From the NCBI RefSeq assembly GCF_900323885.1, contig NZ_OOHJ01000018.1:62001-126000 (forward strand): a stretch of 64,000 nucleotides of DNA, written 5' to 3'. Below are positions 1 to 8,632 of this stretch, in pieces. Origin of the DNA: [Actinomadura] parvosata subsp. kistnae (lineage in GTDB: Bacteria > Actinomycetota > Actinomycetes > Streptosporangiales > Streptosporangiaceae). Made by a program: the position numbers and the translations under genes. The number at the start of each line of letters is the position of its first letter. Positions within the stretch are counted from its first letter, which is position 1. Under the pieces are notes generated by a model. It saw nothing but the letters and a program-made list of their open reading frames with translations. It was not told where the DNA came from and made no database searches.

Positions 1-312
1 CTGGCCAGGCGGGCGCAGCAGGCCCTGCCCACCGTCCTCGTCCGCGGTGACCTGCGGCTGGACCCCGCCACGCGGATCGCCACCCGGAACGGGCACCGGC
101 TGCCGCTGAGCCCCAAGGAGTTCGCCGTGCTGGAGCTGCTGCTGGCCGCGCAGGGCGCGGTGGTCTCCGCCGAGCAGCTCCTGGAGCGCTGCTGGGACGA
201 GTTCGCCGACCCGTTCACGCAGACCGTGAAGGTGACGGTCAGCCGGTTACGCCGCAAGCTCGGCGACCCGCCGCTCATCGAGACCGTCCCGCAGGCCGGG
301 TACCGGATATGA
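1..312 (+). CDS. Two-component response regulator, OmpR/PhoB type (5' truncated)
   Basis: The reading frame is open from the first base, so the receiver domain lies upstream of the window. The visible 103 residues form the winged-helix effector domain: LSPKEFAVLELLL begins the helical part, VTVSRLRRKLG is the recognition helix and VPQAGYRI the C-terminal hairpin. It should bind DNA as a phosphorylated dimer and act on transcription. Its stop codon overlaps the ATG of the following histidine kinase (ATGA), so the pair is translationally coupled and almost certainly one signalling system. The stimulus cannot be told from this part. Confidence 0.93.
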   Translation: MARRAQQALPTVLVRGDLRLDPATRIATRNGHRLPLSPKEFAVLELLLAAQGAVVSAEQLLERCWDEFADPFTQTVKVTVSRLRRKLGDPPLIETVPQAGYRI

Positions 313-1406
313 GGCGGACCGTCCGGCTGCGCCTGACCGCGCTCTACGGCGGGCTGTTCCTGATGGCCGGCGTCGTCCTGGTGGTGCTCATCTACCTCCT
401 GGTCAGGTACTCCCCCTTCCCCGCCCCTCCGGCCGCCCCCGACCCTCTCGGCGGGCTGTCCGTGCCCGAGCCCCAGCCGCCGCGGCCCGACACCCTGAGC
501 AGGCTGCTGGTCAACTCGCTGATCGCGCTGGCCGTCATGGCGGGCGCGGCGGCGGTGCTGGGCTGGGTGACGGCGGGGCGCGTGCTGCGCCCGCTCGGCG
601 AGATGACCGCCACCGTACGGCGCATCACGGCCGACCGGCTGGACCGGCGGTTGGCCGCCACAGGGCCCGACGACGAGCTGAAGGGGCTGGCCGACACGTT
701 CGACGCACTGCTGGACCGGCTGGAGGCGGCCTTCACCGCGCAGCGCCGGTTCGTCGCCAACGCCTCACACGAGCTGCGGACGCCGCTGACGTTGCAGCGG
801 GCCATGGCCGAGGTCGCGCTCGCCGACCCGGACGCCGACGCCCAGGCGTTGCGGGGCGTGCTGGAGCGGGTGGTGGCGGCGGGCAAGCACCAGGAACGGC
901 TCATCGAGGCGCTGCTCGTGCTGGCCCGCAGCCAGCAGGGCCTCGACCAGCGGCAGCCGCTCGACCTGGCCGAGATCGCCGCCGAGGCCCTCGACCCGCA
1001 CCCGGGTATCGACCTGGAGACCGACCTTCGTCTCGGCCCCGCGCCTGCCTCGGGTGACCGGGCGTTGCTGGAGCGCCTGGTCACGAACCTGATCGACAAC
1101 GCCGTCCGGTACAACGTGCCCGGCGGCCGGATCGAGGTGGAGACGGCCACCCGCGCCGGCCGCGCCGTCCTGCGGGTCGCCAACAGCGGCCCGGTGATCC
1201 CGCCCGAGCAGGCCCACCTGCTCACGCAGCCGTTCCAGCGCCTGGAGGGCGGCAGGAGGGCCGGCCGTGACGGGCTCGGGCTGGGCCTGTCGATCGTGGC
1301 CGCCATCGTCGAGGCCCACGACGGCACGCTGGACGTCACGCCGCTGCCGGACGGCGGGCTCGACGTCACCGTCACGGTGGGCCAGGCGCTCAGTTCGTCA
1401 GCGTGA
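309..1406 (+). CDS. Two-component sensor histidine kinase
   Basis: 365 residues. Two membrane helices (about 11-33 and 67-88) flank a short Pro-rich extracytoplasmic loop of about 33 residues. A HAMP linker, a dimerisation helix with the phospho-acceptor His154 (NASHELRTPLT), the N box (TNLIDNAVRYN, near 258-268) and the G box (GRDGLGLGLSIV, near 318-329) follow. It phosphorylates the coupled PhoB-type regulator. The tiny sensing loop suggests the signal is read within or near the membrane, as in cell-envelope stress kinases (inference). Its 3' end overlaps the convergent site-2 protease gene by 17 bp. Confidence 0.95.
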   Translation: MRRTVRLRLTALYGGLFLMAGVVLVVLIYLLVRYSPFPAPPAAPDPLGGLSVPEPQPPRPDTLSRLLVNSLIALAVMAGAAAVLGWVTAGRVLRPLGEMTATVRRITADRLDRRLAATGPDDELKGLADTFDALLDRLEAAFTAQRRFVANASHELRTPLTLQRAMAEVALADPDADAQALRGVLERVVAAGKHQERLIEALLVLARSQQGLDQRQPLDLAEIAAEALDPHPGIDLETDLRLGPAPASGDRALLERLVTNLIDNAVRYNVPGGRIEVETATRAGRAVLRVANSGPVIPPEQAHLLTQPFQRLEGGRRAGRDGLGLGLSIVAAIVEAHDGTLDVTPLPDGGLDVTVTVGQALSSSA

Positions 1407-2694
1407 GCGGGTTGACGAGGTCGGCGTAGACGAGCAGCCCCGCCATGATCATCATGACGATCGCGATCGCGTACGTCAGCGGCAGCACCTTCGCGATGTC
1501 CACGTAAGCGGGCTCGGGCCGCCGCATGATCCGGGCGAAGCCCCGCTTGATGCCCTCCCACAGGCCGCCCGCGATGTGCCCGCCGTCGAGCGGGAGCAGC
1601 GGGATGAGGTTGAACATGCCGATCGCCAGGTTGAAGCCCGCCAGTAGGTTGACGAAGATGGCGACCTTCTTCTCCGTGGACAGGTCGGAGGCGAGGATCT
1701 CGCCGCCCATGCGGCCCGCGCCGACCACGCCGACCGGCCCCTCGGGGTCGCGCTCCTCGCCGGAGAAGGCCGCGTGCCAGACGCCGACCATCTTCTCCGG
1801 CAGGTTGATCAGCGAGCCCGCCACCCGGCCGGTCAGCTCGCCCATGTAGCCGATGACCTGGCCGATGCTCTGCTGCTCCATGACCTCGGTGGGCAGCACG
1901 CCGAGGAAGCCGACGTTCTTGTCGATCTTCTCGGGGTTCTCCAGGTTGGGGCGGTCTTGGGCGATGAGCGTGACGTTCAGGGTCATGGGCTTGCCGTCAC
2001 GCACGATGCCGACCTTCACCGGGCCGGGGCCGTGGGAGCGGATGAGCCGGGTGGCGTCCTCCCACGAGCCGATCCGCTCGCCGTTGAAGCTCACCATGCG
2101 GTCGCCCGGCTTCATGCCCGCCTGCGCGGCCGGGGTCGGCTTGTCGGTCGCCTTGCACTGCGTGCGCTGCTCGGAGATCGGGATCACGCACGTGTTGGTG
2201 TCGGGCGAGACGATCGGCGCCCAGGTGGGCAGGCCGATGCCGACCAGCAGGATGGTGAAGAAGATGAAGGCGAGCACGAAGTTCATCGCGGGGCCGCCCG
2301 ACATGATGATGACCTTCTGCCACCACTTCTTGCGGTAGAAGACGCGGTCTTCGTCGCCCGGCCGCACCTCCTCCTGGGCGGCGTCGCGGGCCGACTCGAT
2401 CAGGCCCTGCCACGGGCCGGTCGCCGTGCTGCGCAGCTTGCCCGGCTCGTCGCCCGGGCGCGGCGGCAGCATGCCGATCATGCGGATGTAGCCGCCGAAC
2501 GGGATCCACTTGATGCCGTACTCGGTCTCGCCCTTGCGCCGGGACCACGCCGTCGAGCCGAAGCCCACCATGTACTGGGTCACCTTGACACCGAAGATCT
2601 TGGCCGGCACCAGGTGCCCGATCTCGTGCAGCGCGATGGAGACCATCAGGCCGAGGAGAAAGAGGATGATCCCCACGACGTAGAGCCAGTTCAT
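1390..2694 (-). CDS. Site-2 intramembrane metalloprotease (M50, RseP/Rip1 family)
   Basis: 434 residues. The first membrane helix carries the zinc motif HEIGH at residues 23-27. A PDZ domain occupies roughly 190-260 (AGMKPGDRMVSFNGERI). The second active-site segment, NLIPLLPLDGGH, lies near residue 370, and a last helix is near the C-terminus. Enzymes of this family cut anti-sigma factors and other single-pass proteins inside the membrane; mycobacterial Rip1 controls several sigma regulons. The substrate here is unknown. The usual dxr/ispG neighbours are not present. It is convergent with, and overlaps, the histidine kinase. Confidence 0.93.
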   Translation of the reverse strand: MNWLYVVGIILFLLGLMVSIALHEIGHLVPAKIFGVKVTQYMVGFGSTAWSRRKGETEYGIKWIPFGGYIRMIGMLPPRPGDEPGKLRSTATGPWQGLIESARDAAQEEVRPGDEDRVFYRKKWWQKVIIMSGGPAMNFVLAFIFFTILLVGIGLPTWAPIVSPDTNTCVIPISEQRTQCKATDKPTPAAQAGMKPGDRMVSFNGERIGSWEDATRLIRSHGPGPVKVGIVRDGKPMTLNVTLIAQDRPNLENPEKIDKNVGFLGVLPTEVMEQQSIGQVIGYMGELTGRVAGSLINLPEKMVGVWHAAFSGEERDPEGPVGVVGAGRMGGEILASDLSTEKKVAIFVNLLAGFNLAIGMFNLIPLLPLDGGHIAGGLWEGIKRGFARIMRRPEPAYVDIAKVLPLTYAIAIVMMIMAGLLVYADLVNPLTLTN

Positions 2695-2847
2695 CTAGGC
2701 GCGCTCCCCGGCAGACGACAAGGACAGACGAAAGGACCGACAGCCCCAGAGTAGTCGAACTCCCCACGCGTCATGGCGTACTGCTTTTCCCGGCATTGAC
2801 AGCGTGCGGTCGCGCGATCACTCTGGGAGACGACGGAGGGGGACGTC

Positions 2848-3444
2848 TTGATCCGCATACTGATCGCTGAGCATTTGCCGCTGGTGCGCCGGGGTTTGCT
2901 GGCCACCCTCGGGGCCGAGCCCGACCTGCGGGTGGTCGCCGAGGCCGGCCGCGCGGAGGAGGTGGTGCGCGCGGCGCTGTCGTCGGAAGCCGACGTGGCC
3001 GTGGTGGACCTCGACCTGCCCGGGCCGCCGATCCTGCGCGACCTGGCCGAGCAGGTGCCGCGGTGCCGGGTGCTGATCCTGTCGGCCGCGCCCAACCCCG
3101 GGCAGGTGCGCGCGGCGCTGTCGGGGCCGGCACTCGGGTTCATGAGCTTGTGCGTGCCGCCCGAGCGGCTGGCCGAAGGGGTGCGCCAGGTGGCCGCCGG
3201 CCGGCAGGCCATCGAGGCGGAGCTGGCCGTGGCCGCGCTGCAGAGCGCGTCCAACCCGCTGACCAGGCGGGAGCTGGACGTGCTGCGCATCGCGGCGGGC
3301 GGGGCCCGCTCGACGGAGATCGCCGACGAGCTGTTCCTGTCGGTCGGCACCGTGCGCAACCACCTGTCGCGCATCATGTGCAAGACCGGGGCGCGTAACC
3401 GGCTCGACGCCGTGCGCATCGCCAGCGACTGCGGCTGGTTGTGA
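2848..3444 (+). CDS. DesR-like NarL/LuxR-family response regulator, atypical receiver
   Basis: 198 residues from a TTG start preceded by a GGAGGGGG ribosome-binding site. The C-terminal LuxR helix-turn-helix is intact (NPLTRRELDVLRIAAGG, then LFLSVGTVRNHLS) and the ending KTGARNRLDAVRIA resembles actinobacterial DesR homologues. The receiver keeps the likely phospho-acceptor in VVDLDLPG, but the usual acidic pair is AEH and the conserved Lys after beta-5 is missing (LGFMSLCV). Phosphorylation may therefore be weak or absent. No kinase gene is adjacent, so this is an orphan regulator. Targets are unknown. Confidence 0.88.
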   Translation: MIRILIAEHLPLVRRGLLATLGAEPDLRVVAEAGRAEEVVRAALSSEADVAVVDLDLPGPPILRDLAEQVPRCRVLILSAAPNPGQVRAALSGPALGFMSLCVPPERLAEGVRQVAAGRQAIEAELAVAALQSASNPLTRRELDVLRIAAGGARSTEIADELFLSVGTVRNHLSRIMCKTGARNRLDAVRIASDCGWL

Positions 3445-3609
3445 GCCGGTCTGATACGGGCGGTTGACGGGACCCGGTGGAGCCGCGCCGCTCCGCCGGG
3501 GCCCGAACACCTAGAGAATGGCAGCACCGCCGAGCCCGCTGCCAGTGACCGCCATCACGACCGGCCCATGTGAAACGTCACGGGTGTGCGTAGGGAACGG
3601 GCGCGGGGG

Positions 3610-4725
3610 TCACGGGCGCCAGATGAGGACCAGCGCGCAGTCGTCGTTGTGGCCGGACGCCATGGCGTTGACCAGCGCCCTGGCGCCGTCGCGGAAGCCG
3701 GAGGGCAGCAGCCGCTCCGCCTCGCCCAGCAGCCGGTCGAGGCCGGCGTCGATGTCGCGCCCCGGCTGCTCGATCAGCCCGTCGGTGTAGAGCAGCAGCG
3801 CGTCGCCCTTGCGCAGGGTGCCGCTGTCAGGCTCGCAGTGCAGGTCGGGCACCACGCCCAGCACCACGCCCTTGGCCGAGGCGACCTGCCAGTTGCCCGT
3901 GCCCGCGTCGAACTTCACCACCGGCGGATGCCCCGCCGAGGTGATCGTGTAGTCGCCCGTGGCCAGGTCGAGGCGCACGTGCACCGCCGTCACGAACCCC
4001 TCGTCGCCCCGCTGCCGGTGCAGGTAGGCGTTGCACGCGGGCAGGAAGTCGTCGACCGAGCCCAGCAGCCCGCCGAACGTGCCCGACAGCAGCAGCGCCC
4101 GCGTGCCCGCGTCGACGCCCTTGCCCGACACGTCGACCAGGGCGATCTCGACGGAGTCGCCGTCGCGCATCGAGACCAGGAAGTCGCCGCCGAACGACGA
4201 GCCGCCCGCCTGCTTGAGCACCACCTTGCCGCCCCAGTCCTTCGGCAGCGCGGGCAGCTCGCCCTGGCTCCTGAGCCGGTCGCGCAGCTCCAGCAGCATG
4301 GCGTCACCACGCAACCCCTGCACGCCCAGCTTGCCCCTCGTGCGGGCCATGAGCACGGCGAGCACGGCGGTGAACACGATGGTCACGGTCAGCCCGAGCC
4401 CCACCCGGCCCGCGCCGAGGTGCGCGGCGACGTACCCGAGTGCCGCCCCGACCCCCACGAGCAGCTTGACCAGGCTGGCCAGCCGGAGCTGGAGCCCGCC
4501 GATCAGAGTGACCAGGATGAGCAGGGACGGCGAGAACCACTCGTTCGAGACCTCGGCGGCGAGGAACCCGATGACCAGCGCCACCACGATCAGCGTGATG
4601 AGCAGGTTGCGGTCGCGCGCCAGCAGCACCTGCCGGACGAACCGCACGACAGGCACCAGACCCGGCACCCGCACCAGGGCGGCGCGGACCCGTGGCGGGA
4701 TCAGCGGCGCCGGACGGGAACTCAT
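3610..4725 (-). CDS. Membrane-anchored PP2C-type (SpoIIE/RsbU) serine phosphatase
   Basis: 371 residues from the ATG giving MSSRPAPLIPP; an in-frame start 15 codons upstream is possible. Hydrophobic segments between about residues 45 and 135 suggest four membrane helices. The C-terminal half is a PPM/SpoIIE domain: GGDFLVSM, ALVDVSGKG, ITSAGHPPV, LLLYTDGLIE and NDDCALVLI supply the metal-binding acidic residues. Such proteins usually dephosphorylate STAS anti-anti-sigma factors; none is encoded nearby, so the partner is elsewhere. The gene is divergent from eis. Confidence 0.92.
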   Translation of the reverse strand: MSSRPAPLIPPRVRAALVRVPGLVPVVRFVRQVLLARDRNLLITLIVVALVIGFLAAEVSNEWFSPSLLILVTLIGGLQLRLASLVKLLVGVGAALGYVAAHLGAGRVGLGLTVTIVFTAVLAVLMARTRGKLGVQGLRGDAMLLELRDRLRSQGELPALPKDWGGKVVLKQAGGSSFGGDFLVSMRDGDSVEIALVDVSGKGVDAGTRALLLSGTFGGLLGSVDDFLPACNAYLHRQRGDEGFVTAVHVRLDLATGDYTITSAGHPPVVKFDAGTGNWQVASAKGVVLGVVPDLHCEPDSGTLRKGDALLLYTDGLIEQPGRDIDAGLDRLLGEAERLLPSGFRDGARALVNAMASGHNDDCALVLIWRP

Positions 4726-4843
4726 GATGCGCCTGACTGTATCGGTCTGACCCGTGTTTGGGCAGCCCACTTGACCAACGCCTTGATCATTAAGGCCGTA
4801 TATTGGGTGGCCGTCCCCCTTTGCCCGCTCCTACCGTGGACGA

Positions 4844-6073
4844 ATGACGTATCCCATCCGCCCGATTGACGAGTCCGAGTGGACCGCCTTCGCCAGGGTG
4901 AACGAAGAGGCGTTCGGCTGGACGCCCCACCCCCAGCAGGCCGAGCGGTACAAGGCACAGACCGAGTTCGACCGCACCCTCGCCGCCTTCGACGGCGACA
5001 CCATCGCCGGAGTCACCGCCGTCTTCAGCCTCACCATGACGGTCCCCGGCAGGCAGCTCCCCGTCGCGGGCGTGACCGCCGTCAGCGTGCTGGCCTCCCA
5101 CCGCCGGCGCGGCGTGCTGTCGTCCCTCATGCGCCGGCAGCTCAACGACATCCGCGAGCGCGGCGAGTCCGTCGCCGCCCTCTACGCCTCGGAATCCCTC
5201 ATCTACGGCCGGTACGGGTACGGCAGGGCGGCCTCCGAGCTGTCCTTCACCATCGACAAGCACCGCTCCGCGTTCGCCCCCGGCGCGCCGCAGGACCCCT
5301 CGCTCCGGCTCAGGGTCGTCGTCCCCGCCGAGGTGCGCGGTGACCTGGAGAAGCTGTTCGCCGCCGTCGTCACCCGGCGCCCCGGCCGCTACGAGCGCAG
5401 GCCCGAGTTCTGGGACTCCGTGCTCGCCGACGAGGAGCACGACCAGCGCGGCAACGGACCGATGCGCTCCATCGTGGCCGAGGACGACCACGGCGTGCGC
5501 GGCTACGCCCTGTTCCGCATCAAGTCGTCCTGGGACGAAGCGGGCATCCCCAACGGGACGTTGAAACTGCAGGAGCTGGAGGCCGCCGACCCGGCCGCCT
5601 ACGCCCTCCTCTGGCGCAGCGTCCTCGACCGCGACCTGGTCTCCAAGGTCGAGACGTACGGCAGGCCCGTGGACGACCCGCTCATCGCGCTGCTCGCGGA
5701 CACCCGCCAGCTCCGCGCCCGCTGGGCGGACGAGCTGTGGGTACGCCTCGTCGAGGTCGACCGGGCGCTCGCCGAACGCGCGTACGCGGCGCCCGTGGAC
5801 GTGGTCATCGAGGTCGAGGACGACGTCTGCCCGTGGAACGCCCGCCGCTGGCGCCTCACCGCGGACCTGACCGGGGCCGAGTGCAAGCCGGTCGACGAGG
5901 AGCCGGACATCACGCTGCCGGTGGCCGCGCTCGGATCGGCGTACCTGGGCGACGGCATGCTCGGCGAGCAGTTCGAGGCGGGGCTCCTGCGCGAGCACTC
6001 CGCCGGCGCCGTCCACCGCCTCGCCACCGCCCTGTCCTGGAGCCCCAAGCCGTGGGCGGGGCTGACCTTCTGA
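4844..6073 (+). CDS. eis: Eis-like GNAT N-acetyltransferase
   Basis: 409 residues, the usual Eis length. The N-terminal GNAT domain carries the acetyl-CoA loop (VSVLASHRRRGVLSSLM) and the Tyr-rich segment YGRYGYGRAASE. A second degenerate GNAT half and an SCP2-like C-terminal domain follow, and the chain ends in Phe, which in Mycobacterium tuberculosis Eis supplies the catalytic C-terminal carboxylate. Family members acetylate amines, including aminoglycosides, in the cytoplasm; the natural substrate here is not shown. Divergent from the phosphatase gene, with a 118-bp shared upstream region. Confidence 0.93.
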   Translation: MTYPIRPIDESEWTAFARVNEEAFGWTPHPQQAERYKAQTEFDRTLAAFDGDTIAGVTAVFSLTMTVPGRQLPVAGVTAVSVLASHRRRGVLSSLMRRQLNDIRERGESVAALYASESLIYGRYGYGRAASELSFTIDKHRSAFAPGAPQDPSLRLRVVVPAEVRGDLEKLFAAVVTRRPGRYERRPEFWDSVLADEEHDQRGNGPMRSIVAEDDHGVRGYALFRIKSSWDEAGIPNGTLKLQELEAADPAAYALLWRSVLDRDLVSKVETYGRPVDDPLIALLADTRQLRARWADELWVRLVEVDRALAERAYAAPVDVVIEVEDDVCPWNARRWRLTADLTGAECKPVDEEPDITLPVAALGSAYLGDGMLGEQFEAGLLREHSAGAVHRLATALSWSPKPWAGLTF

Positions 6074-6088
6074 CGTAGGCTCGACGGT

Positions 6089-6235
6089 ATGGCGCTGCAG
6101 AGCTTGCAGATCACGGCGGTCGTCGCCATGCGCGCCCGCGATGTGTCGCGCCCGTCGAAGGAGCAGCAGGAGGCCGCCGACCGGCGGCCCCTGCGCGACG
6201 AAACGCCCAGGCGCGACTCCAAACGCAAAACCTGA
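6089..6235 (+). CDS. Small basic hypothetical protein
   Basis: 48 codons starting 15 bp after the eis stop. The product is highly charged and has the segment MRARDVSRPSKEQQEAADR and a Lys/Arg-rich end (RDSKRKT). The even mix of codons and lack of low-complexity repeats set it apart from the GC-rich repeat spacer that begins directly after it. No ribosome-binding site is obvious, so it might be read through from eis or start at the internal ATG (codon 14). I do not recognise a family, and it may not be translated. Confidence 0.4.
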   Translation: MALQSLQITAVVAMRARDVSRPSKEQQEAADRRPLRDETPRRDSKRKT

Positions 6236-6381
6236 CCTCGCCCGCGCGTGCACCGCCCCGCGCACACGCACGGCCCGTTGCCGCACGGGCGCGAGCACGG
6301 CGCGGCGCGAGCACGGCGCGGCGCGAGCACGGCGCGGCGCGAGCACGGCGCGGCGCGAGCACGGCGCGAGCGTCGCCCCCT

Positions 6382-6423
6382 CCTCTCCCCCAAAAGGACC
6401 GCAACCCCTTGCGGCGGGAGAGG
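6382..6423. terminator. Nested hairpin, copy 1
   Basis: Outer arms CCTCTCCC and GGGAGAGG enclose an inner perfect stem CCGCAA/TTGCGG with a CCCC loop. It could fold as a two-tier hairpin on either strand. There is no T tract, so Rho-independent termination in the E. coli sense is uncertain. An almost identical copy lies 186 bp downstream. Confidence 0.5.
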
Positions 6424-6567
6424 CGCGCACCAGGAAGCGAGCGCAAGCGCCACGACCGCCAGCACGAGCGCAGCGCACTCAGGACGCAGACGCGGCACCG
6501 CACGGCGCGGCACCGCACGGCGCGGCACCGCACGGCGCGGCACCGCACGGCGCGAGCATCGCCCCCT

Positions 6568-6609
6568 CCTCTCCCCTAAAAGGACCGCAACCCCTTGCGG
6601 CGGGAGAGG
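6568..6609. terminator. Nested hairpin, copy 2
   Basis: Same arms as copy 1 (CCTCTCCC/GGGAGAGG and CCGCAA/TTGCGG). The connecting bases differ by one substitution, but the stems are unchanged, which fits selection on, or recent duplication of, the structure. It lies downstream of rpiB, which is read towards it. Confidence 0.5.
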
Positions 6610-6786
6610 CGCGCCAGGAAGCGGGTGCAGGCGCCGCACGGGCACGGGCGCGGCGATGCCTCGGGGCGGACGGTGGGGTGGCGCCTTGGCGGGCGCCTCC
6701 GGTGGGAGGGCCCGCGAAGGCGCGAGTCGCCGCGCCACGACCCGAGCGCGGCGCCCAAGAAGGGCCGCGGCCCCATAGGGCGGAGG

Positions 6787-7254
6787 TTAGGGCAGGGAGG
6801 GGAGTTGGCCGATCGTCTCGTACGTGGTGAGCTGGGCGATCCGCCGGCTGTGCCGCTCGCTGCCCGAGAACGACGTGCCCAGGAAGACCTCGACGAACCG
6901 GGTCGCCTCGTCGAGCGAGTGCATGCGGGCACCCACGCTGACGACGTTGGCGTTGTTGTGCTCGCGGGCCAGCCGGGCCGTCTCCTCGCTCCAGGCCAGG
7001 GCCGAGCGGATGCCGCGGACCTTGTTGGCGGCGATCTGCTCGCCGTTGCCGGATCCGCCGATGACCACGCCGAGGCTGCCGGGGTCGCCGGCGACGCCTT
7101 CGGCGGCGCGCAGGACGAACGCGGGATAGTCGTCCTCGGCGTCGTAGACGAAGGGACCGCAGTCGGTCACCTCGTGCCCGTGGTCCTTCAGCCAGGACAC
7201 CAGGTGGTTCTTGAGCTCATAGCCGGCATGGTCGGCACCGATGTAGACACGCAC
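6787..7254 (-). CDS. rpiB: Ribose-5-phosphate isomerase B
   Basis: 155 residues. Interconverts ribose-5-phosphate and ribulose-5-phosphate in the non-oxidative pentose phosphate pathway. The start MRVYIGADHAG carries the substrate-binding Asp-His, and GGSGNGEQIAANK is the actinobacterial active-site loop in which Glu replaces the catalytic Cys of the E. coli enzyme. HNNANVVSVGAR is the other family signature. Divergent from def, with about 95 bp between them holding both promoters. Confidence 0.95.
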   Translation of the reverse strand: MRVYIGADHAGYELKNHLVSWLKDHGHEVTDCGPFVYDAEDDYPAFVLRAAEGVAGDPGSLGVVIGGSGNGEQIAANKVRGIRSALAWSEETARLAREHNNANVVSVGARMHSLDEATRFVEVFLGTSFSGSERHSRRIAQLTTYETIGQLPSLP

Positions 7255-7349
7255 CCGCCCAGTCTTCCACAGCCCCGCCGATCAGGCTCGCCCGCTAGAG
7301 TAAGGGCCCGTACCGCAACCCAGTCCTTACATCGCGAAAGCAGAGAGCC

Positions 7350-7835
7350 ATGCGAGAGATCCGCGTCATCGGCGATCCCGTCCTGCGCACGCCCGCCGAG
7401 CCCGTGACGGACTTCGATCGGGAGCTGCGCCGGCTGATCGAGGAGATGTTCCAGGCCATGTACGCGGTCAACGGCGTCGGCCTCGCGGGCCCGCAGATCG
7501 GCGTGTCGCGCCGGCTGTTCGTCTACGACATCGCGGGCCGCAAGGGTCACGTGATCAACCCGCTGCTGACGGTGGACGACCCGGAGGACGTGCTCGACGA
7601 GGAGGGCTGCCTGTCGGTGCCCGACCGGCGTACCCGTCAGCCGATCTACGCGACGGTGGCCCGCGCGGCGGGCGTGACGGTCGAGGGCGTGGACCGGCTG
7701 CAGCGTCCGGTGCGGGTGAAGGCGCGCGGCTCGCTGGCGCGTTGTTTCCAGCACGAGACCGAGCATCTGGACGGCAAGCTGTACGTCGATCGCCTGCCGC
7801 GAAACGAGGCCCGCGAGATCATGTTGAAGGCATAG
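7350..7835 (+). CDS. def: Peptide deformylase
   Basis: 161 residues. Removes the N-formyl group from nascent proteins. All three motifs are present: NGVGLAGPQIGV (motif 1), EEGCLSVP with metal ligand Cys87 (motif 2), and QHETEHLDG with ligands His135 and His139 and catalytic Glu136 (motif 3; the usual HExDH is HETEH). Essential in most bacteria. Followed after 9 bp by an SDR gene, which may be co-transcribed. Confidence 0.96.
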   Translation: MREIRVIGDPVLRTPAEPVTDFDRELRRLIEEMFQAMYAVNGVGLAGPQIGVSRRLFVYDIAGRKGHVINPLLTVDDPEDVLDEEGCLSVPDRRTRQPIYATVARAAGVTVEGVDRLQRPVRVKARGSLARCFQHETEHLDGKLYVDRLPRNEAREIMLKA

Positions 7836-7844
7836 CTTGGCGGC

Positions 7845-8576
7845 ATGAGCGTACTTTCCGGAAAGGGCGCAGTGGTCACCGGCGGCTCCCGGGGCATCGG
7901 GAAGGCCATTGTGGAGCGGCTGGCCGCAGACGGCGCGCAGGTCGTCTTCTGCTACCAGAGCTCCGACGAGGCCGCCGAGCAGGTGGCGAAGGAGACGGGC
8001 GCGCACGCCGTGCGGGCCGATCTCGGGAGGAAGGAAGACCTGGAGCGGCTGTTCGCCGAGGCGGAGGCGCGGCTGCCCGGGGTCGACATCCTGGTCAACA
8101 ACGCCGCCACCGCCGAGGCGCAGAAGCTCATCACGGACATCACCGACGACGACTACGAGCGGGTGTTCGCGGTGAACACGCGGGCGGTGTTCCTGGCGAT
8201 CCAGTGGGCGTCGCGGGTGATGCGCGACGGCGGGCGCATCGTCAACGTCTCGTCGCTCAACACGCAGGTGCCGGCGCCGACGCTGGCGCTCTACTGCGGC
8301 AGCAAGGGCGCGATGGAGCAGTTCGCCAAGGTGGCGGCGCGGGAGCTGGGGCCGCGCGGCATCACGGTCAACGTCGTCTCGTCGGGCGCCACCGACACCG
8401 ACATGCTGCGGGGCGCCAACCCGCCCGAGGCGCTGGAGAGCACGCCGGCGATGACGGCGTTGCAGCGCCTGGGCAGGCCCGACGACATCGCGGCGGTGGT
8501 CGCGTTCCTCGCCGGGCCCGACGGGCGGTGGGTCACCGGCCAGAATGTCCTGGCCACCGGCGGCCTGCTGCTGTGA
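7845..8576 (+). CDS. Short-chain dehydrogenase/reductase
   Basis: 243 residues, a classical SDR. The cofactor loop VVTGGSRGIGKA is at the N-terminus, NNAAT follows beta-4, and the catalytic Ser (VSSLNTQ) and YCGSK (near 147-151) are in place. The C-terminal region (GPDGRWVTGQNVLATGG) is typical of the 3-oxoacyl-ACP reductase-like group. After the nucleotide loop, an uncharged residue at the end of beta-2 (CYQSS) suggests NADPH rather than NADH (inference). Substrate unknown. It follows def closely but is not obviously linked to it in function. Confidence 0.9.
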   Translation: MSVLSGKGAVVTGGSRGIGKAIVERLAADGAQVVFCYQSSDEAAEQVAKETGAHAVRADLGRKEDLERLFAEAEARLPGVDILVNNAATAEAQKLITDITDDDYERVFAVNTRAVFLAIQWASRVMRDGGRIVNVSSLNTQVPAPTLALYCGSKGAMEQFAKVAARELGPRGITVNVVSSGATDTDMLRGANPPEALESTPAMTALQRLGRPDDIAAVVAFLAGPDGRWVTGQNVLATGGLLL

Positions 8577-8632
8577 GCCCGGTGGTGCCGGCCTGAAGGC
8601 CCTGCCGGCGTCCGCCTCCGGGCCCGGTGGCG

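Larger units (their letters stand above)
6236..6786. repeat. GC-rich repeat spacer between eis and rpiB
   Basis: No convincing gene. It holds five tandem copies of a 16-bp unit (GCGCGAGCACGGCGCG, 6289-6368), four copies of a 15-bp unit (CGCGGCACCGCACGG, 6491-6550), and a direct repeat of about 70 bp (about 6367-6440 and 6554-6620) that contains a nested palindrome in each copy. Long open frames across it encode only Arg/Ala/Gly-rich low-complexity strings in several frames at once, as expected of biased base composition. Confidence 0.8.

Noticed and set aside
6141..6830. Long open frames on both strands across the spacer
   Set aside because: They encode only Arg/Ala/Gly-rich repeats in several frames at once, a by-product of GC bias and tandem repeats.
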